Assembly: GCF_902497855.1 (NCBI RefSeq)
Contig: NZ_CABVHU010000012.1
Span: forward strand, 124,001-188,000
DNA length: 64,000 bases
Origin: Pseudomonas fluorescens
GTDB lineage: Bacteria > Pseudomonadota > Gammaproteobacteria > Pseudomonadales > Pseudomonadaceae
Direction: 5' to 3'
Part shown: positions 8,038 through 14,887 of the stretch, one piece after another
How positions within the stretch are numbered: the stretch's first letter is position 1
How the letters are laid out: each line of letters begins with the position of its first letter
Notes under the pieces: model-generated
What the model was told of the DNA's origin: nothing
What the model saw: the letters and a program-made list of their open reading frames with translations, nothing else
The model's database searches: none
Program-made: the position numbers and the translations under genes

Positions 8038-8511
8038 TTACCGTTTGAATTCGAATTCCAGCGCAGCGCCTTCGACTTCCCGGCGCTCTTCGTTACGCAG
8101 TTGCAACTGCATTTCGTTACTGATCAGCCTTCCGTTGAGCTGGAACGGTGAGCTGCCGGCCTTGTCGCCGAACATTTGCGGCAATACGGGGTCGCGCCGT
8201 GGCAAGGGTACCGAACCGATGGGTTTCAGTTCCTCGGCCATCTCCTCGGGCAGGCTCAAATCCAGGTGGGCCGAAGGAAGTTTGGTCTTCACCACTTCGC
8301 TGGCGGGTTTGGACTTGGCAGCAATTGGCGCGCGTTTTTTCACCTTGGCCGCTTTCTTTTTGACCGCTGCGGCTTTTTTGGTCGGTGCCGGTTGTTTCGA
8401 GGGGGCGTTGGCTGCCGGTTTTTCCTGGACGGGAGCTGCCATGATGCCTTCTGCCTGAACAGTCATCAGCAGGCATATCGAAAGCCACACGGCAGGGAAA
8501 ATCGCTTTCAT
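8038..8511 (-). CDS. Lys/Ala/Pro-rich exported hypothetical protein
   Basis: A 157-residue protein starting MKAIFPAVWLSICLLMTVQA, a signal peptide, then a low-complexity KKAAAVKKKAAKVKKRAP stretch (about residues 40-75) and a more ordered C-terminal half with LSLPEEMAEELKPIGS and LPRRDPVLPQMFG. Similar Pseudomonas genes are sometimes labelled translation initiation factor 2 only because of the Lys/Ala-rich part; nothing here supports that. The ATG at 8511 begins the signal peptide; upstream in-frame sequence is not convincing. It lies 77 bp after the MocR gene on the same strand. Function unknown. Confidence 0.75.
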   Translation of the reverse strand: MKAIFPAVWLSICLLMTVQAEGIMAAPVQEKPAANAPSKQPAPTKKAAAVKKKAAKVKKRAPIAAKSKPASEVVKTKLPSAHLDLSLPEEMAEELKPIGSVPLPRRDPVLPQMFGDKAGSSPFQLNGRLISNEMQLQLRNEERREVEGAALEFEFKR

Positions 8512-8588
8512 GGACCCAACGGCGCAAACGGCAGGAGTCATATGCTGGCCTGTTGCACGCAACAAGACAAGCACAGCCTGTCCCCCCG

Positions 8589-10028
8589 TCAAAAACCGCC
8601 GGCCATCTCCTGGCAGAGCTGGGTGGCGAGCATGCCCAGGGTCATCAATGCACGCTCGGCTTCCCGGTTCCAGGGGATGCCGCAGTTCAGCCGAATGCAG
8701 TGATTGAACTGTTCGGTGTTACTGAAAATCAGCCCTGGCGCGATGCTGATGCCCTGTTGCAAGGCGCGCACATGCAGTTCCTGAGTATTGACCCTTCCCG
8801 GCAAACTGACCCACAGAATGAAGCCGCCGGTCGGTCGGGTCATCTGCGTGCCTTCCGGAAAATGCTGTTGCACCGCCAACTGGAAGGCGCTGAGGTTCTT
8901 GCGGTACTCCTGGCGGATGTAGCGCAAATGCCGGTCGTAACCACCGTTCTCCAGATACGCGGCAATGCCCATCTGGGTGACGCTGCAGGCCGAATGGGTG
9001 CTGAAGGTCTGCAGGCGCTGGATTTCCTGCTGGTACTTGCCGGCGATCATCCAGCCGATCCGCACGCCCGGCGACAGGGTTTTGGAGAAGCTCGAGCAAT
9101 AGATCACCCGATCCAGCCGGTCGTAGGCCTTGAGCGCTTTGGTGCGGCCCTGCTCGAACATCAGTTCGCCATAGATATCGTCCTCGACAACCTGGATATC
9201 GAAATCCGAGGCCAGTCGCAGCAGTTGCTTCTGGCGCTCTTCGGGCATGGTGCCGCCCAGCGGATTGCTCAGACGAGTGGTCAGCACCAGCGCCTTGATC
9301 GACCACTGGTTGGCCGCCAGTTGCAGGGCTTCGAGGCTCATGCCGGTCGCCGGATCGCTGGGAATCTCGATGACCTTGAGGCCCAGCAGGTCAGCCAGCT
9401 GCAGCAAACCGTAGTAGGTCGGCGACTCGGCGGCGATCAAGTCGCCCGGCCGGGTCAGGACGCGCAGGGACATCTGCAAGGCATCGACGCAGCCGTGGGT
9501 GATGACCACTTCCGAGGGATCGACCACCACGCCAGCATCGCGCATGCGAATCGCCACTTGGCGCCGCAAGGGTTCGAAGCCGGGGCTGAACATGTAGCTG
9601 AACGCCCGCGGACTATGGAAACGGGTGACTTTGGCCAATTGCTGGTGCAGCGCCCTTACCGGTAGATAATCGACGCTCGGTACCGCTGCGCCCAAGGGAA
9701 ACACTCCCTCGCGGCGGGATTCGACCAGCACTTGTTGAATGATGCTGCTGCGGGTGACCAGGCCGGGACGCTCGACCCTGGCGATGTCCGGCGTCGGCGC
9801 GGTCAGCGCGGGGGTCTGGTGCACGTAGTAGCCAGATTGCGGCCGGGCACGGATCAGCCCCTGATCCTCGAGATTGGCGTAGGCCTGCAACACCGTCGCA
9901 TGGCTGACGTTGAGCTGCGAGCTCATCTTGCGTACCGAAGGCACGCGCTCCCCCGGTTGATAGACACCCCGGCGGATGTCTTCGGCCAGTTGTTGAGCAA
10001 TACGTTGGTAAAGCAAGAGATTGGTCAT
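8589..10028 (-). CDS. MocR-type regulator (GntR HTH + class I aminotransferase domain)
   Basis: A 479-residue fusion. Residues 1-75 are a GntR winged helix (YQRIAQQLAEDIRRGVYQPGERVPSVRKMS... VSHATVLQAYANLEDQGLI). Residues from about 100 form a fold-type I aminotransferase domain with the PLP-binding lysine in YCSSFSKTLSPGVRIGW. Such proteins sense PLP or amino-compound ligands and usually control a neighbouring gene or themselves. No obvious aminotransferase, transporter or PLP gene is adjacent; the next gene on this strand is a hypothetical exported protein. An inverted repeat about 100 bp upstream is a candidate operator. Confidence 0.88.
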   Translation of the reverse strand: MTNLLLYQRIAQQLAEDIRRGVYQPGERVPSVRKMSSQLNVSHATVLQAYANLEDQGLIRARPQSGYYVHQTPALTAPTPDIARVERPGLVTRSSIIQQVLVESRREGVFPLGAAVPSVDYLPVRALHQQLAKVTRFHSPRAFSYMFSPGFEPLRRQVAIRMRDAGVVVDPSEVVITHGCVDALQMSLRVLTRPGDLIAAESPTYYGLLQLADLLGLKVIEIPSDPATGMSLEALQLAANQWSIKALVLTTRLSNPLGGTMPEERQKQLLRLASDFDIQVVEDDIYGELMFEQGRTKALKAYDRLDRVIYCSSFSKTLSPGVRIGWMIAGKYQQEIQRLQTFSTHSACSVTQMGIAAYLENGGYDRHLRYIRQEYRKNLSAFQLAVQQHFPEGTQMTRPTGGFILWVSLPGRVNTQELHVRALQQGISIAPGLIFSNTEQFNHCIRLNCGIPWNREAERALMTLGMLATQLCQEMAGGF

Positions 10029-10122
10029 GACGCAGCACTCGATTTCACGGGCATTTTATTCTTGTGTGAAACAATACCGGAACAGTTTAGAAGTGTACGG
10101 GGACAGTTGCCACAATAGTCGA

Positions 10123-10155
10123 CAGTACAGTGCAGTGTCAGCAAAATCTGTACTG
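10123..10155. promoter_or_regulatory. Inverted repeat, candidate MocR operator
   Basis: CAGTACAG (10123-10130) and CTGTACTG (10148-10155) are exact reverse complements 17 nt apart, so their centres are about 25 bp apart. Further ACAGT half-sites lie at 10082 and 10103. The location, 95-127 bp upstream of the regulator start, suits autoregulation; this is inference. Confidence 0.45.
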
Positions 10156-10244
10156 CTTTATTGGCATGGCGCGAACGATTGTCAGGCGCAAAAAAACCCG
10201 GCACTGGCAGGCAGACCGGGTTGTGGGCACTGTGCAGGTGCTGG

Positions 10245-10342
10245 TGTAGGAGCTGGCTTGTCGGATCGCCGCACCGCAGCGAAGGCGGCCTTGAGCCTTG
10301 AAGCGCTCATGCGGACGCCTTCGCCAGCAAGCGGGCTCCTAC
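10245..10342. repeat. REP doublet with variant core
   Basis: TGTAGGAGCTGGCTTG at the left and CGGGCTCCTAC at the right flank a left unit whose usual core is replaced by TCGGATCGCCGCACCGCAGC. The same replaced core recurs at 6940, 28783 and 45470. Confidence 0.85.
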
Positions 10343-10353
10343 CGGATTACTGA

Positions 10354-11166
10354 TTAGCGGGTAGCGCCAAGCTGGCCATTTTCATCGGAGAACACAATTT
10401 CCACCCGACGGTTCTGCGCGCGCCCCCGTTCCGAGGCATTTGCGTCCACCGGGTATTCGTCGCCGTAGCCTTCGACCTGGATGCGCTTGTCGTCAATTCC
10501 CAGGTCCATCAGTACGTTCGCCACCGATTGCGCACGGTCGCGGGACAGCTTGAGGTTTTCCTGCTTGCCGCCGGTACTGTCGGCGTAGCCTTCGATGCGC
10601 ACGACGCGCTTGGGGTTGAGCTGCAGGAACTGCACGATCTTCAACACCACGCGGTTGGCCGAACTTTTCAACTCCGCTTCGCCGGTATCGAACAGCACGT
10701 CGCCCAGGGTCATCACCAAGCCACGGTCGGTCTGGGTGGTGGCCAGCGCGAGAATCTGCTCTTCAAGCCACTTGCCCTGCTGTTGCACGCTGAGCAATTT
10801 GGATTCGCGCAGGGCCAGTTGCAGACGCTGACGCTCCAGTTCGAGCTTCGCCGCGCGCTCTTCGTTGAGCACCTGGTTGGTGTGCTCACGGGCGATTTCG
10901 CTGTAGCGCTGGCTCAGATAAGCGTAATGCTGCACGTCGGATCCGCTGCCCCAGTAACTGGACAGGCGATCGGCGCGGGCCAGGGACTCACCGGCGCGGA
11001 TCACGTCCTTGGGCGCGATCCGCAGTACGTTGGAGTCTTCCTTGACCTTCTGGAAATCCACGCCCGCCTGCTGCAACGCGGCCTCGCTGTGCTGACCGGC
11101 ACAACCCTGAAGGCCGGCGCAGGCTATCAGGAGCAAACCGCCGAGTACTTTGCTATCGAGGCTCAT
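10354..11166 (-). CDS. OmpA-family outer-membrane lipoprotein
   Basis: A 270-residue lipoprotein (signal peptide ending LQGC) with a central coiled, Glu/Arg-rich segment (about residues 85-135) and a C-terminal OmpA-like peptidoglycan-binding domain (about 145-262) containing LFDTGEAELK, RIEGYADSTGG, LSRDRAQSVANVL and RAQNRRVEIVF. It probably links outer membrane to peptidoglycan. Its start overlaps the upstream DUF4398 gene by 4 nt (ATGA), indicating coupling. The N-terminal part may also be DUF4398-like, as in other such pairs. Confidence 0.87.
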   Translation of the reverse strand: MSLDSKVLGGLLLIACAGLQGCAGQHSEAALQQAGVDFQKVKEDSNVLRIAPKDVIRAGESLARADRLSSYWGSGSDVQHYAYLSQRYSEIAREHTNQVLNEERAAKLELERQRLQLALRESKLLSVQQQGKWLEEQILALATTQTDRGLVMTLGDVLFDTGEAELKSSANRVVLKIVQFLQLNPKRVVRIEGYADSTGGKQENLKLSRDRAQSVANVLMDLGIDDKRIQVEGYGDEYPVDANASERGRAQNRRVEIVFSDENGQLGATR

Positions 11167-11519
11167 TGGGCATCTCCCAGTTGCTTGCGCAAGCGGGTGA
11201 TACGGGTATTGAGCACGTTCAACTGTTCTTCACTCTTGCGGGTCAGGACCCGGGCTTCGGCCAGGCGCGCGTCCAGCTCGGCCTGTTCGGCCCGCATGCG
11301 CGCATGTCGATAGGACTGATCGGCCATGTCGCCCTGGGCACGGTTGAATTTTTCTTCGGCCAGTTTCAACTCAGGCACGTCGTCGGCGGTGGCACCCACG
11401 GCTTTTGCTTGTACAAGCGCCTGTTCGGTCAGGCGTATTTGTTCATTCGGCGCCGGATCGGCTGCACAACCCGCCAGAGCCAGAACGGCCAGGGCAGCGA
11501 AAAGAGGTCGAATACTCAC
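11163..11519 (-). CDS. DUF4398 lipoprotein
   Basis: A 118-residue lipoprotein (GTG start; lipobox LAGC followed by AADPAPNEQ). The mature part is almost entirely helical with charged heptads, such as ELKLAEEKFNRAQGDMADQ and RMRAEQAELDARLAEA. This is the DUF4398 pattern of small coiled-coil envelope lipoproteins. It sits between the binding-protein gene (9 bp upstream) and the OmpA-like gene (4-nt overlap), so the three look like one operon. Confidence 0.83.
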   Translation of the reverse strand: MSIRPLFAALAVLALAGCAADPAPNEQIRLTEQALVQAKAVGATADDVPELKLAEEKFNRAQGDMADQSYRHARMRAEQAELDARLAEARVLTRKSEEQLNVLNTRITRLRKQLGDAQ

Positions 11520-11528
11520 TAAAAATCC

Positions 11529-12344
11529 CTACTGTTTTGGGGTACTGGCGGGTCGTTGCTGCTGCAGCTTCCAGCGCTCGACATTGCGCTGCAATGCGGC
11601 TTGCGCCAGTCCGGACGCGAGCAATTCTGTCATCTTTTTAGCCAGCTGTCCGCGTAACCACGGATCGTTGCAGGCGGAGTTATGGGAGACCGCGAGGAAC
11701 AGACCGGGTTTGTCGACGGGCCGGGCGCGCGCGACCAGGTCGTTGACCATGCTTAATGCCTGTACGGCGGCCATGCCCGAGTAGCGGCCGGCGAGGACAA
11801 ATTCCACCTCGCCCAACAGCAATTTCTGAAAGCTCTGGGTCAGGTTGGCCGTGCGCGCGAGGGTCAAATGCTGTTCGGCGAAGGTGCCGAATGCCGGGGT
11901 CAAGCGCGCCTTTTCCGACAAGGCGCCGGGATGACCGTGAAGGTCCTGCACTTCGTTATAGACCAGTGCCGAGTCCTTTCGGGTCCAGACCAGATAGTCG
12001 TTTTCCAGCAACGGCGGATGAATGTAATCCAGGGATTCAAGCCCGCTGACCGTCAACGGCGCATCGGCCAGCATGTCCATGCGCCCGCTGCGCACTTCGT
12101 CCAGGGCCTGGGCGCGTTTGCCGGCGTACAGCAGGTCGACCTTGATCCCCAACTCCCCCGCCACCTGCTGCAACAGATCGGCACTGGCGCCGATCAGGTG
12201 TTTGGGGTGCTGCGGGTCTTGCCACAGGTAAGGGGGCGCGTCCGGGCTGCCGGTGACTACCAGGCGTTCGCACTTGCCCGCGGCAACCGTCAGCGTCGGC
12301 AACAACGCCAATCCCAGCAAGCTCCATACAAGACGCAGATTCAT
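11529..12344 (-). CDS. Periplasmic substrate-binding protein, amino-acid ABC type (SBP_bac_3)
   Basis: A 271-residue exported protein starting MNLRLVWSLLGLALLPTLTV and cleaved near VAAGKC. The fold markers of family-3 solute-binding proteins are present: PPYLWQDP, GASADLLQQVAGELGIKV, RSGRMDMLADAPLTVSGL and FLAVSHNS near the end. No permease or ATPase gene is nearby, so it may be an orphan sensor or work with the following lipoproteins. Start chosen at the ATG at 12344; the upstream in-frame extension runs into repeat sequence. Confidence 0.8.
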   Translation of the reverse strand: MNLRLVWSLLGLALLPTLTVAAGKCERLVVTGSPDAPPYLWQDPQHPKHLIGASADLLQQVAGELGIKVDLLYAGKRAQALDEVRSGRMDMLADAPLTVSGLESLDYIHPPLLENDYLVWTRKDSALVYNEVQDLHGHPGALSEKARLTPAFGTFAEQHLTLARTANLTQSFQKLLLGEVEFVLAGRYSGMAAVQALSMVNDLVARARPVDKPGLFLAVSHNSACNDPWLRGQLAKKMTELLASGLAQAALQRNVERWKLQQQRPASTPKQ

Positions 12345-12373
12345 GGCAACACACTCCACTTGGTTGCACGAAC

Positions 12374-12473
12374 TGTAGGAGCAAGCTTGCTCGCGATGGT
12401 CTTTAACGATGACGCGTTCATTCTGCATAAACGCGGCGCACTCGAATCCATCGCGAGCAAGCTCGCTCCTACA
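12374..12473. repeat. REP doublet, TGTAGGAGCAAGC type
   Basis: TGTAGGAGCAAGCTTGCTCG at the left and its inverse CGAGCAAGCTCGCTCCTACA at the right, about 60 bp apart. Confidence 0.9.
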
Positions 12474-12484
12474 GAAGCACTAAA

Positions 12485-12597
12485 GATCGTTCCCACGCTC
12501 GGCGTGGGAATGCATCCCGTGACGCTCCGCGTCACAGCTTCAACAGCGGACGCAGAGCGTCCATGGCGGCGTTCCCACGCAGAGCGTGGGAACGATC
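12485..12597. repeat. 113-bp GTTCCCACGC-family element, copy 2
   Basis: Starts GATCGTTCCCACGC and ends GCGTGGGAACGATC, with an internal GTGACGCTCCGCGTCAC palindrome. It is the same length as, and close to identical with, the copy at 21179-21291; the copy at 705-811 is shorter. Confidence 0.9.
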
Positions 12598-12606
12598 ATA
12601 AAAAGC

Positions 12607-12635
12607 AAAAAAAAGCCCGACCAAAAGGTCGGGCT
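12607..12635 (-). terminator. etfA rho-independent terminator
   Basis: On the minus strand GGTCGGGCT... pairs across a 4-nt loop: plus-strand arms AGCCCGACC (12614-12622) and GGTCGGGCT (12627-12635). The plus-strand A-run 12607-12614 becomes the U-run after etfA. Confidence 0.9.
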
Positions 12636-12657
12636 CTTTATAAGTGAAGCCGCTGGA

Positions 12658-13587
12658 TTAAACCAGCTTCTCCAGCTCAGGGATCGCTTCGAACAGATCC
12701 GCCACCAGGCCATAATCGGCCACCTGGAAGATCGGCGCTTCTTCGTCCTTGTTGATCGCAACGATCACTTTGGAGTCTTTCATGCCGGCCAGGTGCTGGA
12801 TCGCGCCGGAGATACCGACCGCGATGTACAGCTGTGGAGCAACGATCTTGCCGGTCTGACCGACCTGCATGTCGTTGGGTACGAAACCTGCGTCGACCGC
12901 AGCGCGGGAAGCGCCGACGGCAGCGCCCAGCTTGTCGGCCAGGGCGTACAGGTGTTTGAAGTTGTCGCCGTTCTGCATGCCGCGACCGCCCGAAACGACG
13001 ATCTTGGCAGCGGTCAGTTCCGGACGATCGGACTTGGCCAGTTCTTCGCCAACGAAGCTGGAAATGCCAGCGTCGTGGGCAGCCGCAACGGCTTCAACCG
13101 ATGCCGAACCACCTTCAGCAGCCACCGGGTCGAAACCGGTAGCACGCACGGTGATGACTTTCACTGCAGCGTTGGACTGAACGGTAGCAATGGCGTTACC
13201 GGCGTAGATCGGGCGCTTGAAGGTATCGGCGCTTTCTACCGAGATGATCTCGGAGATCTGGTCAACGTCCAGCTGGGCGGCAACGCGCGGCAGGATGTTT
13301 TTGCCGTTGGAGGTCGCGGCAGCCAGGATGTGGCTGTAGCCAGCGCCCAGCTCTGCTACCAGAGGAGCGACGTTTTCCGGCAACTGGTGAGCGTAGGCGG
13401 CGTTGTCGGCCACCAGCACTTTTGCTACGCCGGCGATTTTCGCAGCGGCTTCAGCCACCGCGCCAACGCCTTGGCCTGCAACCAGTACGTGCACGTCGCC
13501 GCCGATTTTGACAGCAGCGGCCACGGTGTTCAGCGTGGCTGGGGCCACTACTTTGTTGTCGTGTTCAGCGATTACCAAGATAGTCAT
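12658..13587 (-). CDS. etfA: Electron transfer flavoprotein, alpha subunit
   Basis: A 309-residue FAD-binding subunit. It begins MTILVIAEHDNKVV and carries the C-terminal FAD domain motifs SGGRGMQNGDNF, GASRAAVDAGFVPNDMQVGQTGK, PQLYIAVGISGAIQHLAGM and the closing NKDEEAPIFQVADYGLVADLF. EtfAB accepts electrons from acyl-CoA and related dehydrogenases and passes them to EtfQO. It follows etfB with 2 bp between stop and start. The length is normal and a strong terminator follows. Confidence 0.97.
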   Translation of the reverse strand: MTILVIAEHDNKVVAPATLNTVAAAVKIGGDVHVLVAGQGVGAVAEAAAKIAGVAKVLVADNAAYAHQLPENVAPLVAELGAGYSHILAAATSNGKNILPRVAAQLDVDQISEIISVESADTFKRPIYAGNAIATVQSNAAVKVITVRATGFDPVAAEGGSASVEAVAAAHDAGISSFVGEELAKSDRPELTAAKIVVSGGRGMQNGDNFKHLYALADKLGAAVGASRAAVDAGFVPNDMQVGQTGKIVAPQLYIAVGISGAIQHLAGMKDSKVIVAINKDEEAPIFQVADYGLVADLFEAIPELEKLV

Positions 13588-13589
13588 GA

Positions 13590-14339
13590 TTAGATTACCT
13601 TCGCTTCGTTTTTCAGTTTCTCGACCAGTTCAGCCACCGACTTGACCTTGATACCCGCGCTGCGTGCAGCTGGCGCTTCGACTTTCACGGTCTTGTTGGT
13701 GGAGGCGGTGGAAACGCCCAAAGCGTCCGGAGTCAGCACTTCGAGAGGCTTCTTCTTGGCTTTCATGATGTTTGGCAGGGACGCGTAACGCGGCTCGTTC
13801 AAACGCAGATCGGTGGTGACGATGGCCGGCAGTTTCAGGGAAACCGTCTGCGCGCCGCCGTCGACTTCGCGAGTCACGGCAACCGTGTCGCCGCTGATCT
13901 CGACTTTCGATGCGAACGTGCCCTGACCATAGCCGCTCAATGCTGCGAGCATCTGGCCAGTCTGGTTGTTGTCGCTGTCGATGGCTTGCTTGCCAAGGAT
14001 CACCAGCTGCGGCTGTTCCTTGTCGACAACAGCTTTCAACAACTTGGCAACGGCCAGGGAAGTCAGATCTTCGGCGGATTCGACGAGGATGGCGCGATCG
14101 GCACCCAGAGCCAGCGCGGTGCGCAGTTGCTCTTGAGCGGTGGTCGGGCCGATGGAGACGACGACGATTTCAGTCGCAACGCCTTTTTCTTTCAGGCGTA
14201 CGGCTTCTTCCACTGCGATTTCGCAGAACGGGTTCATCGACATCTTGACGTTGGCGAGGTCGACGCCGGAATTGTCCGCCTTGACGCGAACTTTCACGTT
14301 GTAATCCACAACGCGTTTGACAGCTACAAGAACCTTCAT
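13590..14339 (-). CDS. etfB: Electron transfer flavoprotein, beta subunit
   Basis: A 249-residue subunit that binds AMP and contacts the dehydrogenase partners. Family landmarks are MKVLVAVKRVVDYNVKVRVK at the start, MNPFCEIAVEEAVRLKEKG, and LGKQAIDSDNNQTGQMLAALSG, followed by TTDLRLNEPRYASLPNIMKAKKKP split across the C-terminal third. It is the first gene of the etfBA operon, with a leader of several hundred bases that it shares head-to-head with the etfQO control region. Confidence 0.97.
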   Translation of the reverse strand: MKVLVAVKRVVDYNVKVRVKADNSGVDLANVKMSMNPFCEIAVEEAVRLKEKGVATEIVVVSIGPTTAQEQLRTALALGADRAILVESAEDLTSLAVAKLLKAVVDKEQPQLVILGKQAIDSDNNQTGQMLAALSGYGQGTFASKVEISGDTVAVTREVDGGAQTVSLKLPAIVTTDLRLNEPRYASLPNIMKAKKKPLEVLTPDALGVSTASTNKTVKVEAPAARSAGIKVKSVAELVEKLKNEAKVI

Positions 14340-14628
14340 GGATTCCTCGTTACTCTCCGGTGAAAAGAAAGTCGCCTAGGCGAACCTGGCGGTTTGATGC
14401 TCATCGGCGCAAGGGCACCTCTAAAAACGCTGGCAGGTGTAATCGGGTGAACCTTGCTCACGAGGTGGATGACCGTTGATCAGTGGTGACTGACGAGTCA
14501 TTCATTAACGCGGCGTGTAAACTGCGCCCCTGGAGTCGCAACGCTTCACCTTGCACGGCCATCGCCCTGTCTTTAGAGGTGCTCTTGAAACCAATAGTCA
14601 GCCTACGGCGAGCGCAAAACCGCCCGTA

Positions 14629-14658
14629 TATTGACCGGAACACCTATTCCGGTCAATA
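14629..14658. promoter_or_regulatory. Perfect 30-bp palindrome with embedded promoter-like elements
   Basis: Arms TATTGACCGGAA (14629-14640) and TTCCGGTCAATA (14647-14658) are exact reverse complements around CACCTA. Each strand reads TTGACC, 17 nt, then CAATA(T/C); on the minus strand this resembles a -35/-10 pair directed toward etfB. It could be both operator and promoter of etfBA. Confidence 0.55.
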
Positions 14659-14716
14659 CGCCAAATGGGCCATTCATAAGCCGCGTGGCTGTGATTTCTC
14701 TGGCTTTGCGCCGATT

Positions 14717-14730
14717 CAAACAAACGTTTG
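14717..14730. promoter_or_regulatory. PsrA-like operator
   Basis: CAAACAAACGTTTG fits the published PsrA motif (G/C)AAAC-N2-4-GTTT(G/C), with N4 spacing. It ends 2 bp before the etfQO -35 box. PsrA is the fatty-acid-responsive TetR regulator of Pseudomonas, and I recall the etf locus among its P. aeruginosa targets. Confidence 0.65.
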
Positions 14731-14732
14731 TA

Positions 14733-14761
14733 TTGGACGCTGAGAGTGGTGTAGATATAAT
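14733..14761 (+). promoter_or_regulatory. Sigma-70 promoter of etfQO
   Basis: TTGGAC (14733-14738) and TATAAT (14756-14761) are 17 bp apart, close to consensus. The predicted transcript starts near 14768 and gives a leader of about 120 nt, beginning within or next to a small hairpin (CCACCTT 14765-14771 / AAGGTGG 14779-14785). Confidence 0.75.
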
Positions 14762-14887
14762 GCGCCACCTTAGAGAGAAAGGTGGGTTATCGATTGTCCT
14801 TTTCCTGCATCGAGCAGGCATTCATGGATGCGACACCAAACCTCCAATTAGAAAAAAAACTGTTGAGCCTTGAGTAGGAGATAACCT

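Larger units (their letters stand above)
10029..10353. other. 325-bp intergenic region: MocR control region and REP doublet
   Basis: It contains the upstream region of the MocR gene (inverted repeat 10123-10155 and several ACAGT words at 10081-10130) and a REP doublet at 10245-10342. No coding sequence was supported. Confidence 0.7.
12345..12657. other. 313-bp intergenic region of stacked repeats
   Basis: It contains, in order, a REP doublet (12374-12473), a GTTCCCACGC-family element (12485-12597) and the etfA terminator (12607-12635). No coding sequence was supported. Confidence 0.8.
14340..14887. other. 548-bp divergent etfB / etfQO control region
   Basis: This region holds the etfQO promoter and PsrA-like box, a perfect 30-bp palindrome and an inverted repeat of GCACCTCTAAA (about 14416 and, inverted, 14573). 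The half nearest etfB (14340-14600) shows no protein-like frame and is probably leader or control DNA. Confidence 0.7.

Noticed and set aside
8038..8511. Calling the Lys/Ala-rich protein a translation initiation factor
   Set aside because: It has a signal peptide, no GTPase motifs and only 157 residues; the resemblance is low-complexity composition.
14483..14743. An 86-residue frame between etfB and etfQO
   Set aside because: It runs through the 30-bp palindrome and PsrA-like box, lacks a ribosome site and has no protein-like composition.
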